A stretch of DNA of 64,000 nt, taken from positions 930,001-994,000 of the forward strand of contig NZ_QPHM01000001.1 in assembly GCF_003336245.1 (NCBI RefSeq), in the 5' to 3' direction. Positions 1 to 8,618 of the stretch are shown piece after piece (positions within the stretch are counted from its first letter, which is position 1; each line of letters opens with the position of its first letter). This DNA comes from Haloplanus salinus. GTDB taxonomy: Archaea > Halobacteriota > Halobacteria > Halobacteriales > Haloferacaceae. Below the pieces are notes generated by a model. The model saw only the letters and a list, made by a program, of their open reading frames with translations, made no database searches and was not told the DNA's origin. The position numbers were made by a program, and so were the translations under genes.

Positions 1-89
1 CGGCGGCTCCGGACGACGGCCTTTCATATCCCCCACCTATCGGGGACGGCATACAACCGTCTCGCGTTCGAACGACGTGCGTTCTCCCT

Positions 90-350
90 ATGGACAACGA
101 GGACTGTCGTAAGGCCGGTGCATCGTGGGCGATCGTACAGGGACTGCTCACCGCAGTCGTCCCGCAACTGGGCGTACGGCTATTCAAACGACTGCTCGGG
201 ACGAACTTCGAGAACGCGGGCGAACTCCGGGCGAAACCGGCGTATCTCCGCCAGCTCCGGGCGACCGGCATCGGGCTCGCGGCCGCCGGGGTCGCCACCC
301 TCGTCATGGACGCGGTGGCGGACGACGACGGCGAGCCTGGGGCCGAGTAG
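90..350 (+). CDS. Small predicted membrane protein, function unknown
   Basis: The 86-residue product begins at an ATG at 90 and shows two hydrophobic stretches (about residues 12-32 and 58-75) separated by a short basic segment, with an acidic tail (DDDGEPGAE). The composition is typical of haloarchaeal small inner-membrane proteins. I recognise no domain. It is followed by about 185 bases without a convincing gene and then by an LPG-synthase-type membrane protein, so co-transcription is possible but not shown. Confidence reflects good codon bias and a clean stop, not functional knowledge. Confidence 0.6.
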   Translation: MDNEDCRKAGASWAIVQGLLTAVVPQLGVRLFKRLLGTNFENAGELRAKPAYLRQLRATGIGLAAAGVATLVMDAVADDDGEPGAE

Positions 351-534
351 ACGATCCGGGCCGGCATCCCGCCGCCGGAACCGTCGACGACGGCGTCGCC
401 GACTGCCCCGACCGCCCGCGGTTCGGGCGCGTGACGACCGGCACCGGTCGGAGCGAGCGCCTCGACGCCGGCGTGGTCAGCGACCGAACCAGTCGATCAG
501 CAGATTCATTCCACCGTCGGCCCGTCTTCGCGGC

Positions 535-1536
535 ATGCACAAGCGGGTCCGGTTCCTCCTCGGCGTCGCGCTCGGCGGCGGCGCCCTCCTCCTGTACGCG
601 TGGTACGCGGGGGTCGGCGGGATCGTGGATCGGGCACGGGCCGTCGCGCCGTGGGCGCTGGGTGCGCTGGCACTCCTCGTCGCCGCCGAAGGGGTGGTCG
701 ACGGTGCCGGCGTCTGGGCGTCCGTCCGCCCCCTCGACGGCGGTCTCGACCCGCTCCGGAGCGTCCAGTTCGCGCTCGCCGGCGACTTCTTCGACATCGT
801 GAGCCCGGCGGGAGCCGCGAGCTCCGAACCGATCATGTCCCGGTTCATCAGCGTGGCGACCGGGACCGGCTACAGCGAGGCGCTCGGCGTCCGCGGCGTG
901 GCGAAGTACGTCAAGGCGACCGGGCAGATCCTGCTGTCGAGCGTCGTCGGCGTCGCCGTCCTCCGCGGCGACGCCGCGGGCGTTCTGCGGACGCTCGTCG
1001 CCGGCGTCGTCGCGGTGGTCGCGGTCGGCGTCGTCGGCGTCGTCGTCGGCGGACACCTCGCCCGCCTGTCGGTCGCGGTGCTGACGCCCGTCGCCGCCGC
1101 CGTCTCGACGGTCGTGCCGGGCGTCGCGGCCGACCGCGAGCGGGTCGCCGCCGCCGTCGACCGCTTCCGGACGCGAGTCGCGGAGTTCGGTGACCGCCCC
1201 GCCCTCGTGGCGCTGATCGTCCTCGGCGGGGTCCTCGAACAACTGCTCGTCGCCGTCGCGCTGTGGACGCTCCTGACCGCGCTCGGAACTCCCGTCGCCT
1301 TCCTCCCGATCCTCGTCGTCGTCCCGCTCCCGCAGGCCGCGACGGTCGTCCCCGTCCCGGCGAGCCTCGGGGCGTACGACCTGCTCCTCGGCGGCGCGCT
1401 CGTCGTCACGACGGGCGTCGCGAGCGTCACCGCGGCCACCGCCGTCCTGCTCTTTCGGACCGCGAGCCTGGCGTTCGGACTCTCGATCGGCGGGCTGTGT
1501 GCCGCGTTGCTCCGCGGCTGGCGACCGGGGGCGTAG
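535..1536 (+). CDS. UPF0104 / lysylphosphatidylglycerol synthase TM-region family membrane protein
   Basis: The 333-residue protein starts at the ATG at 535; the longer open frame upstream is Arg-rich shadow sequence. Seven to eight hydrophobic helices are visible, with the conserved block of this family: an N-terminal helix, a GDFFDIVSPAG-like loop (about residues 82-92), and a C-terminal PVPASLGAYD segment typical of the flippase-like region of MprF/YbhN relatives. In bacteria this fold is linked to lipid flipping; in archaea the substrate is unknown. It stands alone, upstream of a chelatase gene with a separate promoter. The family is clear, the function is only inferred. Confidence 0.82.
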   Translation: MHKRVRFLLGVALGGGALLLYAWYAGVGGIVDRARAVAPWALGALALLVAAEGVVDGAGVWASVRPLDGGLDPLRSVQFALAGDFFDIVSPAGAASSEPIMSRFISVATGTGYSEALGVRGVAKYVKATGQILLSSVVGVAVLRGDAAGVLRTLVAGVVAVVAVGVVGVVVGGHLARLSVAVLTPVAAAVSTVVPGVAADRERVAAAVDRFRTRVAEFGDRPALVALIVLGGVLEQLLVAVALWTLLTALGTPVAFLPILVVVPLPQAATVVPVPASLGAYDLLLGGALVVTTGVASVTAATAVLLFRTASLAFGLSIGGLCAALLRGWRPGA

Positions 1537-1685
1537 CGCCGCGTCGTGCCGTCCGGTTCGGGCCGTCGCGTCGCTCCCGACGGCCATGAGCATGACGATT
1601 GCGATGGCGACGGCGACGGGGACGGTCGAAGCGGAAATCGCGCCGAACCGAACGGATATACGCCCGGACTCCTGGGTGTCATTGC

Positions 1686-2849
1686 ATGGGTCAGCTCCCG
1701 TTTCCCGCCATCGTCGGGCAGGACACGCTGAAATCCGCGCTGCTGCTGAACGCGGTCAACCGGGACATCGGCGGCGTCCTGATCCAGGGCGAACGGGGGA
1801 CCGGCAAGAGTTCCGCGGTGCGAGGGCTCGAGCGGGTCCTCCCGGAGCGACGCGTCGTCGCGGAGTGTCCGTTCGGCTGCCCGCCGGACGACCCGACGCG
1901 GCAGTGCGCGGAGTGTCGGGAGCGAACCACGGTCGAGGTGGAGCGCGTCCCGACGCCGGTCGTCGACCTCCCGCTCGGAACGACCGAGGACCGCCTGCTC
2001 GGCGCGCTCGATTTCGAACGCGCGCTGAACGAGGGGATCAGCGCGCTCGATCCCGGCCTCCTCGCTCGTGCGAACCGTGGCATCCTCTACGTCGACGAGG
2101 TGAACCTCCTCGACGACCACCTCGTCGACCTGTTGCTCGACGCGGCCGCCAGCGGCGTCAACCGAATCGAACGCGAGGGGCTGACCGTCACGCACCCGGC
2201 CGAGTTCGTCCTCGTTGGGAGCATGAACCCCGAGGAAGGCCGCCTCCGCCCTCAGTTCCGGGATCGGTTCGGCCTCCAAGTCGACGCCGAGGCGCCGACC
2301 GATCCCGAACGGCGCGCGACGATCATCGAAGTCGCGGAGGCGTTCGACCGGGAGCCGGATCGGGTTCGCGAGCGGTACCGGGACGAGGAGCGACGCCTCC
2401 GGGAGCGGATCGCGGCGGCGCGGGACCGCTACGACGACGTCTCCCTCGGTGCCGACCGTCGGCGACGGATCGCCGAACTCTGTCTCGCGGCGGGCGTCGA
2501 GGGGAACCGAGGCGACATCACGACCGCGCGGTGTGCGCGGGCGCTCGCCGCGCTCGACGGCCGAACGGCGGTCACGGACGCCGACGTGCGGCGGGCGGTC
2601 GAACTCGCGCTCCCCCACCGCGTCCCGAACGATCCGTTCGACGACGGCGTCGACCTCGGCGACCTCGCCGCCGACCGGTTCGGCGACGCGACCGCGGACG
2701 GCCCGACCGACCACCCGGACGCCGAGGACGGAGGCAGGGACGACGACGACCCGGGGACCGGCCGCAACCGCGGCGGGAGCGAGAATCGGCGCGACGACGG
2801 CGACAGCACGGTCGGGCGGACGCTCCGGAGGCTCCGAGATTTTTTGTGA
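1686..2849 (+). CDS. chlI: Magnesium/cobalt chelatase AAA+ subunit (ChlI/BchI type)
   Basis: The 387-residue AAA+ ATPase would drive metal insertion into a tetrapyrrole; in haloarchaea without chlorophyll this normally means cobaltochelatase in cobalamin synthesis. The ATG at 1686 gives the conserved start MGQLPFPAIVGQD and sits about 30 bp downstream of a GGATATAC promoter-like box, so the transcript may be nearly leaderless. Walker A is GERGTGKS (residues 35-42), Walker B is GILYVDEVNLL, and a sensor segment SMNPEEGRLRPQ follows. The C-terminal 60 residues are an Asp/Arg-rich linker like the one joining ChlI and ChlD in fused haloarchaeal proteins. The frame ends at a TGA right after a T_TTT_TTG heptamer; see the separate entry. 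No cobN lies in the window. Confidence 0.92.
   Translation: MGQLPFPAIVGQDTLKSALLLNAVNRDIGGVLIQGERGTGKSSAVRGLERVLPERRVVAECPFGCPPDDPTRQCAECRERTTVEVERVPTPVVDLPLGTTEDRLLGALDFERALNEGISALDPGLLARANRGILYVDEVNLLDDHLVDLLLDAAASGVNRIEREGLTVTHPAEFVLVGSMNPEEGRLRPQFRDRFGLQVDAEAPTDPERRATIIEVAEAFDREPDRVRERYRDEERRLRERIAAARDRYDDVSLGADRRRRIAELCLAAGVEGNRGDITTARCARALAALDGRTAVTDADVRRAVELALPHRVPNDPFDDGVDLGDLAADRFGDATADGPTDHPDAEDGGRDDDDPGTGRNRGGSENRRDDGDSTVGRTLRRLRDFL
2827..2849 (+). promoter_or_regulatory. Candidate -1 programmed frameshift site joining chlI to chlD
   Basis: At 2840-2846 the chlI frame reads GAT TTT TTG TGA, so the heptamer T TTT TTG is in the exact phase required for tandem -1 slippage and is followed at once by the zero-frame stop. 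A -1 shift continues as GTG ACG CCC into the ChlD frame. A Shine-Dalgarno-like GGAGG lies at 2827-2831, 8 nt before the heptamer, the arrangement used as an upstream stimulator in dnaX. Six consecutive Ts are rare in DNA this GC-rich. The alternative, re-initiation at the overlapping GTG (2846-2848), is possible, but GGAGG would then be 14 nt away, longer than usual. Confidence 0.65.
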
Positions 2850-3820
2850 CGCCCGGCGCGGAGGGCGAGGACGCCGCGGCCGACGACGATGCCGCCGGCG
2901 GGCACGATCCAGGGCGCGGTGACGGCGAGACGGGGCGCGACGGGCCGGCGGCCGACCGCCCGCGCCTCGATCCGATCGGCGACACGACGGCCGGCGGCGC
3001 GCCCGTCGCGTGGGCGGATCCGGACCCCGAGACGCCCGACGTGGCGGTGTTCGACGACGGAACCGCTCACGTCGGGGACGCGGCGGCCCCGGCGTCGGCG
3101 CCGAGCGGGCGCTACGTCGGCTCGCGGCGGTTGCGGTCCGACGAGCGACCGACCGACGTCGCCGTCGACGCTACCCTTCGAGCGACGGCCGGGCGCGGCG
3201 GGACGGCCGTCAGGGAGCGCGACCTCCGAGTGAAACGCCAGGACGGCGAGGCGCCGACGCTCGTCACCTTCGTCGTCGACTCGTCGATGAGCATGCGCGC
3301 CCACGGCGATATCGGAACCGCGACGACGCTCGCGACGAGCGTCCTCCGGCGCGCGAATCGAGAGAACGACTACGTCGCCGTCGTCGCCTTCCACGACGAA
3401 CGGGCCGACATCGTCGTGCCGCCGACGACCGACCCGACGGTGGCGGCTCGCCGGCTGGACGACGTACCCGTCGGCAACAAGACGCCGCTGCCCGCCGGGT
3501 TGCTCGCCGCGCACCGCCTCGTCGCCCGCGAGCGGACGGCCGTGCCCGACCTGCCCGCCGTCGTGGTCGTGGTGACCGACGGCCGGCCGACGGTCGGCAT
3601 CGAGGGCGACCCCGTCGACGAAACCGAGCGCCTCGCCCGACGGCTGGGGGCGGCGGACGTGGACCTCGTCGTCCTCGATCTGGATCGGGGGACCTCCGGC
3701 ACCGACGTCTGCCGGTCGATGGCCGCCGCGGCCGACGGCGCGTACGTCGCCATGGCCGACGTGCCGCCGACGGAGCGCTCCCGCGTCGTCACGCAGGTGG
3801 TCGACGCGTCACGACGGTGA
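2846..3820 (+). CDS. chlD: Chelatase ChlD-type VWA subunit, in -1 frame relative to chlI
   Basis: This frame carries an acidic linker of about 130 residues and then a von Willebrand A domain with a complete MIDAS: DSSMS near residue 150, a Thr in GNKTPLP, and TDGRPT. Such domains pair with the AAA+ ring of magnesium/cobalt chelatases. No ATG precedes the domain at a sensible place. The frame can be entered only by a -1 shift from chlI or by starting at the GTG that overlaps the chlI stop (GTGA). Read as a fusion, the protein would be about 711 residues, similar to single-chain haloarchaeal ChlID proteins. It ends 18 bp before the convergent pilus operon. Confidence 0.85.
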   Translation: MTPGAEGEDAAADDDAAGGHDPGRGDGETGRDGPAADRPRLDPIGDTTAGGAPVAWADPDPETPDVAVFDDGTAHVGDAAAPASAPSGRYVGSRRLRSDERPTDVAVDATLRATAGRGGTAVRERDLRVKRQDGEAPTLVTFVVDSSMSMRAHGDIGTATTLATSVLRRANRENDYVAVVAFHDERADIVVPPTTDPTVAARRLDDVPVGNKTPLPAGLLAAHRLVARERTAVPDLPAVVVVVTDGRPTVGIEGDPVDETERLARRLGAADVDLVVLDLDRGTSGTDVCRSMAAAADGAYVAMADVPPTERSRVVTQVVDASRR

Positions 3821-3838
3821 GGCGTGACTGCCGACCCG

Positions 3839-4411
3839 TCACCGCTCGCGCCGCTCCGCGACGGCGCCCCGAACGCCCCGGATCACGACCGTCACGGTCG
3901 CCGTCCCGTCCGGCCCGCGGACCGTCACGTCGAAGGCGACGGCGACGAGGGCGGTCGAGTTGGCCCGCGTTTGCGTGACGACGCCGTCGGCGACCGCACA
4001 GGTGTCGAACGCGCGGCCTGGGCCACGGGGACAGCCCGTGCGCGCCCAGTTCCGGGCCGCCGATGCGTTCCGGTCGATGGCGACGGTCACGCCTCGGGCC
4101 GTCCCGGCCGATTCGAGCGACCCGACCGTCGAGTTGAGACGGTCGGTCGCCAGCGCCGCGACGGTGCGGTGGCTGTCCGGGTCGGTCCCGTTCGCCACTG
4201 CGACCGTCGTGTCGGCGACGGCACGTTCGAGCGACCGGGTGGCGTCGTCGAGCGACTGCGTGGCGTCGGGACCACCCACGTCGTCCGCGACGCCGCCAGC
4301 GATGCCGACGGTCAACTGGGCGTACGCGAGAAGCATGGGCACGAGCGCGGTAACGACCACCGCCGCGGCAAGCAAGACGAGTTGCCCCCGCCGGCGGGTC
4401 ATCCGTACCAC
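3839..4411 (-). CDS. Pilin-like secreted protein, last gene of tad-type pilus operon
   Basis: The 190-residue protein has a basic N-terminus (MTRRRGQ) followed by one hydrophobic helix of about 20 residues and a polar exported domain with two Cys (CPRGPGRAFDTC). This N-terminal layout matches archaeal class III signal peptides, which are processed and assembled through the same hydrophobic helix. Its start overlaps the preceding gene by 13 bp, so it is the sixth and last cistron of the operon running leftward from tadC. It belongs to a haloarchaeal family known only by DUF names; a minor-pilin role is inferred from context. Confidence 0.75.
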   Translation of the reverse strand: MVRMTRRRGQLVLLAAAVVVTALVPMLLAYAQLTVGIAGGVADDVGGPDATQSLDDATRSLERAVADTTVAVANGTDPDSHRTVAALATDRLNSTVGSLESAGTARGVTVAIDRNASAARNWARTGCPRGPGRAFDTCAVADGVVTQTRANSTALVAVAFDVTVRGPDGTATVTVVIRGVRGAVAERRER

Positions 4412-4803
4412 ACCCGTATCGAGACCGGGCCGTAGCGCGTCGAGACCGTCGTCGACCCCACGGGAGTGGTCGGGGGCTGGGGATGGCCGAAGGAGCCGTG
4501 GGGCGTCCGCACCCGAAAGAGCACGTCCGCGGGGAGCAGGTCCACGAGCCGGTCGTGGGCCGACGACCGAACCGCGGCGAACGACTCCTCGGAGCGGGCG
4601 AGTTCGACCAGTCGAGCGTCGCGTCCGCCTTCGGTCGGCTCCGAGGCGAGAATGGTCGTGGCATCGTTTGCCAGCGTGTCGAGTTCCGCTGTCGACGGTG
4701 GCGGTCCCGTCGAGACGACGGTAAAGCCGGCGGCCACGCCCATCACGAGGACGACGCCGACGGCGGCTTCAACGACGGTCAGCGAGAGCTGCCCTCTATG
4801 CAT
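4399..4803 (-). CDS. Pilin-like protein in tad-type pilus operon
   Basis: The 134-residue product begins MHRGQLSLTVVEAAVGVVL: a short basic head, a GQLS processing-like site and one long hydrophobic helix, then a soluble domain ending in RYGPVSIRVWYG. The ATG at 4803 lies inside the end of the upstream gene (8-bp overlap), which supports translational coupling. The pattern fits minor pilins of haloarchaeal TadA/TadC clusters. No enzymatic motif is present. Confidence 0.78.
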   Translation of the reverse strand: MHRGQLSLTVVEAAVGVVLVMGVAAGFTVVSTGPPPSTAELDTLANDATTILASEPTEGGRDARLVELARSEESFAAVRSSAHDRLVDLLPADVLFRVRTPHGSFGHPQPPTTPVGSTTVSTRYGPVSIRVWYG

Positions 4804-5467
4804 CGACGGTCACCGCCATGGTCCGTGTCTGTGCGCGGGGCAGACTGTACGTCACGACGACGCGCCCGGTGGCGTTCGCGCCGGCGCGGGGTCGGACGGT
4901 CGTCGGCTCGTATCTGGAGAGATAGACGGTCGCGTTCGAATCGAGGCCAGCACCGTCGTACAGAACGACGCGCTCGCCGGCACGAACGGTGCGGATCGTG
5001 GTGTTCTCCCCGGAGTCGACGGCGACGGTCGCCCGCTCTACGCCCCGTGGAACCCGTACCGTCGACCCACGGGAAAGGTTGACCGCCCGCCGGACCGGCT
5101 CCGAACGGGAGACGACGGTCACCGACCGCCGGACGGTGACGCCACCGGACGGGTCGCCGCGCTCGACGACGGACTCACCGTCGAGGGTGATCCGGAGGGC
5201 CGCCCCCTCGGCTGGCGGGGCGAGCGCCTCGAGGCGGCTCGCGTTCAGCGCCTCCACGGCGGCGGCGTCGAGTGCGTTCGCCCGCACCGTCGTCGGGGAG
5301 TCGCCGGCGACCAGACGATCGGCGACCGCCGTCGCGGCGTGTCGGTCGAGGGGGTCACGGTCGGCGCCGGCGAGCGCACCGTCGGCGGCGGCGATACCGA
5401 CGACGGTCGCCCCCGTCACGAGGACGAGCGCGAGGACAAGGGCGACGAGGTTAGTCTGTGCCCTCAC
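4796..5467 (-). CDS. Pilin-like protein in tad-type pilus operon (GTG start)
   Basis: The start is GTG at 5467-5465, overlapping the upstream stop as GTGA; longer versions of the frame are antisense noise from neighbouring genes. The 223-residue protein starts RAQTNLVALVLALVLVTGA, a short basic head followed by a hydrophobic helix, then a mostly beta-rich exported part with several potential N-glycosylation sequons (NAS, NLS, NTT, NAT). A structural pilus component is likely; the family has no assigned biochemical role. Confidence 0.76.
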   Translation of the reverse strand: MRAQTNLVALVLALVLVTGATVVGIAAADGALAGADRDPLDRHAATAVADRLVAGDSPTTVRANALDAAAVEALNASRLEALAPPAEGAALRITLDGESVVERGDPSGGVTVRRSVTVVSRSEPVRRAVNLSRGSTVRVPRGVERATVAVDSGENTTIRTVRAGERVVLYDGAGLDSNATVYLSRYEPTTVRPRAGANATGRVVVTYSLPRAQTRTMAVTVDA

Positions 5468-5907
5468 GACAGAGTCACCCGCACTCGGCCACCGGTGCCA
5501 CGCACCCGGACGACGGCTCGATCGTCGCTCTCCCACGCCCCCTCGACGGCGACGACGCGCTCCGGAAGTGCAAGCGGGACGCGCCCGGAGAGGGTCGGAT
5601 CGGGGTGGTCGAGGACGAGAACTCCGTCGACGGCGCGGACGCGGTAGGTCGCGCGGTCGATAGTGTCGGGCAGCGTGACGCTCCGGGTCACGTCGACCGC
5701 GCTCGCCCGCCGTGGGACCGACGCCTCGATTCGGTCGGCGGCCGTCGCGAGGGTCCGGTCGCTCACCTCCGCGGCGGCCGCCGTTCGGTACTCGGGAAGG
5801 ACGCCGCCGTGGAGGGTGGCGACGAGCGACGCGACGTAGAGGAGGACGATCAGCGCCTCCAGCCCCTTGCCGACTACGGGCGCGAGGCCACGGTCCCGGT
5901 CGCTCAC
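5464..5907 (-). CDS. Pilin-like protein in tad-type pilus operon
   Basis: The 147-residue product carries RGLAPVVGKGLEALIVLLYVASL at its N-terminus, a basic-to-hydrophobic junction typical of archaeal pilin-like subunits, followed by a domain rich in Val and Arg. Its ATG overlaps the previous stop by 4 bp (ATGA) and its own stop overlaps the next GTG start. The whole segment from 8542 to 3839 therefore reads as a single coupled transcript. Confidence 0.78.
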   Translation of the reverse strand: MSDRDRGLAPVVGKGLEALIVLLYVASLVATLHGGVLPEYRTAAAAEVSDRTLATAADRIEASVPRRASAVDVTRSVTLPDTIDRATYRVRAVDGVLVLDHPDPTLSGRVPLALPERVVAVEGAWESDDRAVVRVRGTGGRVRVTLS

Positions 5908-6611
5908 CGTCCCACCTCCAAGTGCAGGTCGTGGACGAAGACGTACACCTCACGAAGGTCCGGGAAGCGCGCGACGACGCTCGGCACGTCGTCGCCGTCC
6001 AGCGAGCGACGGGTCGTCGTCGCGCCCATGTCGGCGAACCAGCGCTCCCAGACGGCTGGCGTCCGCGTCTCGACGGCGACGGCGTAGCCGCCACCGGTCA
6101 GGTGCCGGCGGTCGTGGGTCACGTTCGTCCGCAGGGTTACCGTCCCCGGTCCGGCGACGGCGACGGCAGGGGCGTCGAGCGTCGATACGTCGAGAAAGAG
6201 CGTCCCGTTGCGGACCGACAGCGACGGTGGCGCGTGGAAGGCGGCGCCGGTGCCGGTGCCGCGAACGGTCGCCCCGCCGACGTATCGAACCCGTCGGTCG
6301 CCGGCGGTGAAGACGAGTCCGCCGACCGCTCGCTCGAAGGCGATCCGCTCCCCAACGAGCACCCGAACCGAGCGGTCGACGGTGCGGAGTCGGCCCTCGT
6401 GTAACGTGAGGGTACGCTCGTGGGGGCCATACCGTTCGGCGTCGAGGGCGGCGTCCATCGAGGCCGCGGCGCCGCGCGCCTCGGCCTCGCTCGCTCCCTC
6501 CTCGACGACGGAGCCGATGGTGACGGTCAGCGCCGACATGCTCACCACGGTCACCGCCAACAGGATGGCAACCCCGATGGGTGCCGACTGCGCTCGGTCA
6601 CGGGCGATCAT
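5904..6611 (-). CDS. Pilin-like/DUF-type exported protein, second gene of pilus operon
   Basis: The 235-residue protein starts MIARDRAQSAPIGVAILLAVTVV, closely resembling the archaeal type IV pilin N-terminus in which a basic residue and a small residue precede an S-P-I-G-V-like hydrophobic helix. The exported part has a jelly-roll-like run of short Val/Arg strands. It directly follows tadC with a 4-bp overlap. In haloarchaea such proteins always accompany TadC, so a role as a pseudopilin or assembly factor is likely but inferred. Confidence 0.8.
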   Translation of the reverse strand: MIARDRAQSAPIGVAILLAVTVVSMSALTVTIGSVVEEGASEAEARGAAASMDAALDAERYGPHERTLTLHEGRLRTVDRSVRVLVGERIAFERAVGGLVFTAGDRRVRYVGGATVRGTGTGAAFHAPPSLSVRNGTLFLDVSTLDAPAVAVAGPGTVTLRTNVTHDRRHLTGGGYAVAVETRTPAVWERWFADMGATTTRRSLDGDDVPSVVARFPDLREVYVFVHDLHLEVGR

Positions 6612-8542
6612 AGCATCCCCGTCGTCGTGAAGACGGCGTGACAGACGACTACGAGCGCCCCGGAGTGCAGCAGTGCCTCGTACCGGCCGCGGCTGGCAGT
6701 GCCGGCGAACCAGCCCGAGGCCAGCATCGTCGTCTGGGTAACGACGTAGAGGCGGTAGCGCTCACGGTTCAGGTCGATTGCCGATCCCTCGATGACGTAG
6801 CCGGAGGTCCCCCGGATGGAGGCGAGTTGTTCGAAGCCATCGAAGACGTGGAGGCCGACGGCAACGGCGATGCCGACGACCAGCAAGGCGGTCGTCCATC
6901 CGACGGCGACGTAGGCGAGCAGCTTGGCGCGAAGCTGTCGTTTTTCGTGGTAGAGTCGGCCGATCTCGGTCTGGAGCGTATCGAAGACGGTGCCCGCATC
7001 GCTCCCGGAGTCGAGCGCTCCGGTCACCAGCCCGACGGTCTGTTCGGCGAGTGGTGTCCCCACGGTTTCGACGAAGCGTTCGAGCGCCGCGGTACGGACG
7101 TTCTCGTCGAGACCCGTCTCCGGACTGGTGAATCCGAGGTTTAGCGCGAGGTCGGCCACGTCGGGGTCGAGCGGCCCGAAGTCCACGTCGCGGGCGACGA
7201 GTTCGACCGCGCGAGGAAAGGGCCGACCGAGGTTGACGTGGCCGGAGACGGCGTGGATGAAGTCCTTGATCTCGCGGTCCTTGGCGTCGTCAAGGCGGGC
7301 GCGACGGATGCCGACGACGCCGACGGGGAGGGCGTAGGCGGCGTAGCTCAAGAGTGCCACGTCGGCGATTGGATAGCCCATGGCGTCGAGCGCGGCGGCG
7401 ACGGTGAGGGCGGGAAAAAGAGCGACGACCGCCGCGCTCGCGGGGTTCTTGCCGGCGGTAGCGAGCGTCGCGAGCGCGCCGGGCGGCCGGTCGTACTCGA
7501 TGGTCTGCCCGGGCGGGCGAAGTCCCCCGACGACGATGCTCGCGCCGAGGCCGAGACCGAGGACGAACAGGGCGCTCGCGTAGACGACGATCGCGCGGGC
7601 AGTGGTCGTACCGAGTGGTGTCGCGACCGGTTCGGAGAGGGCCGGCGAGATGATGGCGAGGACGGTCAACACGATGACTAAGAGGGTCGGCAGGACGAGC
7701 AGGACCATGAACACCTCCGAGAGGAGTTCGAGGAGACCGGCCGCGCGTTGGCGGGCGCGGTCTTGCCGGTGGGCGAGCATCCGGCTCTCCATCCGGAGGT
7801 AGTTCGCGAGTTCGGCCTCCCCCTGCTGTGCGTGTTCGCTGAACTTCAAGAGGAAGGGCGCGAGCAGTTCCCGCGAAGGCGTGTCGCGGGCGATACGCCG
7901 GAGGCCTTCGTGGAGGCTCCCGGTGAGGGCGGCGGTGTTCAGCACCTTCCGGATCGACACCGCCGTCTCGCCGTATGGGTCGGTCGCGGCTACCTTCCGG
8001 AGCATTCTTCGGTGGCCGTCGCTCCCGGAGGAGAGGACGTGGAGGTAACGGACGGCGCCGGGCAGGGTGCGCTCGATGTCGTTGCGGCGGGCGGTCGCCA
8101 GCCAGCGCAGGTAGCCACCGCCGAGGCGAACGGTCGCGGCCTTGGCGAGGCCGCCGACGGCGACGCCAGCGGCCGCGACGACGACGGTCGTCGATGGGGT
8201 GGGGAGACCGACCCCGGCGAGCGGGAGCACGTCACCGACGGCCGGGAGCGGGGGTCGGGCCCCCAGCGTCGCCGCGACGACCACGGCCGGGAGCGCGACG
8301 GCGACGGCGACGACCCACGAAAGACCGTAGACGCGGGCGAGATACACGTCGAAGCTGAGACGGAGGTCGGTCCCTCGGTATCGCTTGCGGTCCCGGACGT
8401 GTCGGCTATCGTCGGCGTGACGGGCGAACAGGGCGTAAAGTACGCGGTCGAACGAGGAGGCGTAGCCCGTCGAGGGCGACTCCACCGACGGAGCAGCCTT
8501 GACGGGAGTCCCGCCGTCCGCCCGTCTACCGTCCGTCGTCAC
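6608..8542 (-). CDS. tadC: TadC-type type II/IV pilus inner-membrane protein (GspF family, duplicated)
   Basis: The 644-residue membrane protein has two copies of the type II secretion F domain: cytoplasmic helices near residues 145-250 and 420-550, each followed by paired transmembrane helices. It forms the membrane platform on which the pilus ATPase acts. The frame extends upstream to a TTG at 8605, but the GTG at 8542 has a perfect GGAGGTG ribosome-binding site 4 nt upstream (8553-8547) and is preferred. It heads a six-gene overlapping operon with five pilin-like proteins. Its usual partner ATPase is not adjacent; a TadA-type ATPase lies at 42042-44300. Confidence 0.9.
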   Translation of the reverse strand: MTTDGRRADGGTPVKAAPSVESPSTGYASSFDRVLYALFARHADDSRHVRDRKRYRGTDLRLSFDVYLARVYGLSWVVAVAVALPAVVVAATLGARPPLPAVGDVLPLAGVGLPTPSTTVVVAAAGVAVGGLAKAATVRLGGGYLRWLATARRNDIERTLPGAVRYLHVLSSGSDGHRRMLRKVAATDPYGETAVSIRKVLNTAALTGSLHEGLRRIARDTPSRELLAPFLLKFSEHAQQGEAELANYLRMESRMLAHRQDRARQRAAGLLELLSEVFMVLLVLPTLLVIVLTVLAIISPALSEPVATPLGTTTARAIVVYASALFVLGLGLGASIVVGGLRPPGQTIEYDRPPGALATLATAGKNPASAAVVALFPALTVAAALDAMGYPIADVALLSYAAYALPVGVVGIRRARLDDAKDREIKDFIHAVSGHVNLGRPFPRAVELVARDVDFGPLDPDVADLALNLGFTSPETGLDENVRTAALERFVETVGTPLAEQTVGLVTGALDSGSDAGTVFDTLQTEIGRLYHEKRQLRAKLLAYVAVGWTTALLVVGIAVAVGLHVFDGFEQLASIRGTSGYVIEGSAIDLNRERYRLYVVTQTTMLASGWFAGTASRGRYEALLHSGALVVVCHAVFTTTGML

Positions 8543-8546
8543 GGCC

Positions 8547-8618
8547 CACCTCCGCGGCAGGTTCCGACCTGGATCCGTTCGGGCATACCGCGAGGTGTCG
8601 CCCAATGCTACATAAACG
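8547..8618 (-). promoter_or_regulatory. Leader of tad operon: TATA-like box and Shine-Dalgarno
   Basis: On the minus strand CGTTTATGTAG (about 8618-8608) resembles a haloarchaeal TATA box and would place the transcript start near 8590, giving a leader of about 45 nt. GGAGGTG at 8553-8547 is fully complementary to the 16S rRNA tail and lies 4 nt before the GTG at 8542. This decides the start of tadC. Confidence 0.5.

Noticed and set aside
304-1593. Long minus-strand open frame opposite the UPF0104 gene (429 codons)
   Set aside because: It is Arg/Asp-rich, low in hydrophobic residues and lies antisense to a clearly conserved membrane protein; high GC gives long antisense frames here.
870-2714. 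614-codon minus-strand frame across chlI
   Set aside because: It has no recognisable domain and runs opposite the chelatase Walker motifs.
1499-2845. N-terminal extension of the chlD frame upstream of the heptamer
   Set aside because: The translation is Arg/Pro-rich shadow of chlI; true coding character begins only at the T-run.
3010-3978. 322-codon plus-strand frame overlapping chlD
   Set aside because: Arg-dominated shadow frame of the VWA domain.
8543-8605. TTG start for tadC 21 codons upstream
   Set aside because: TTG is rarely used, and the GTG at 8542 has a perfect GGAGGTG site.
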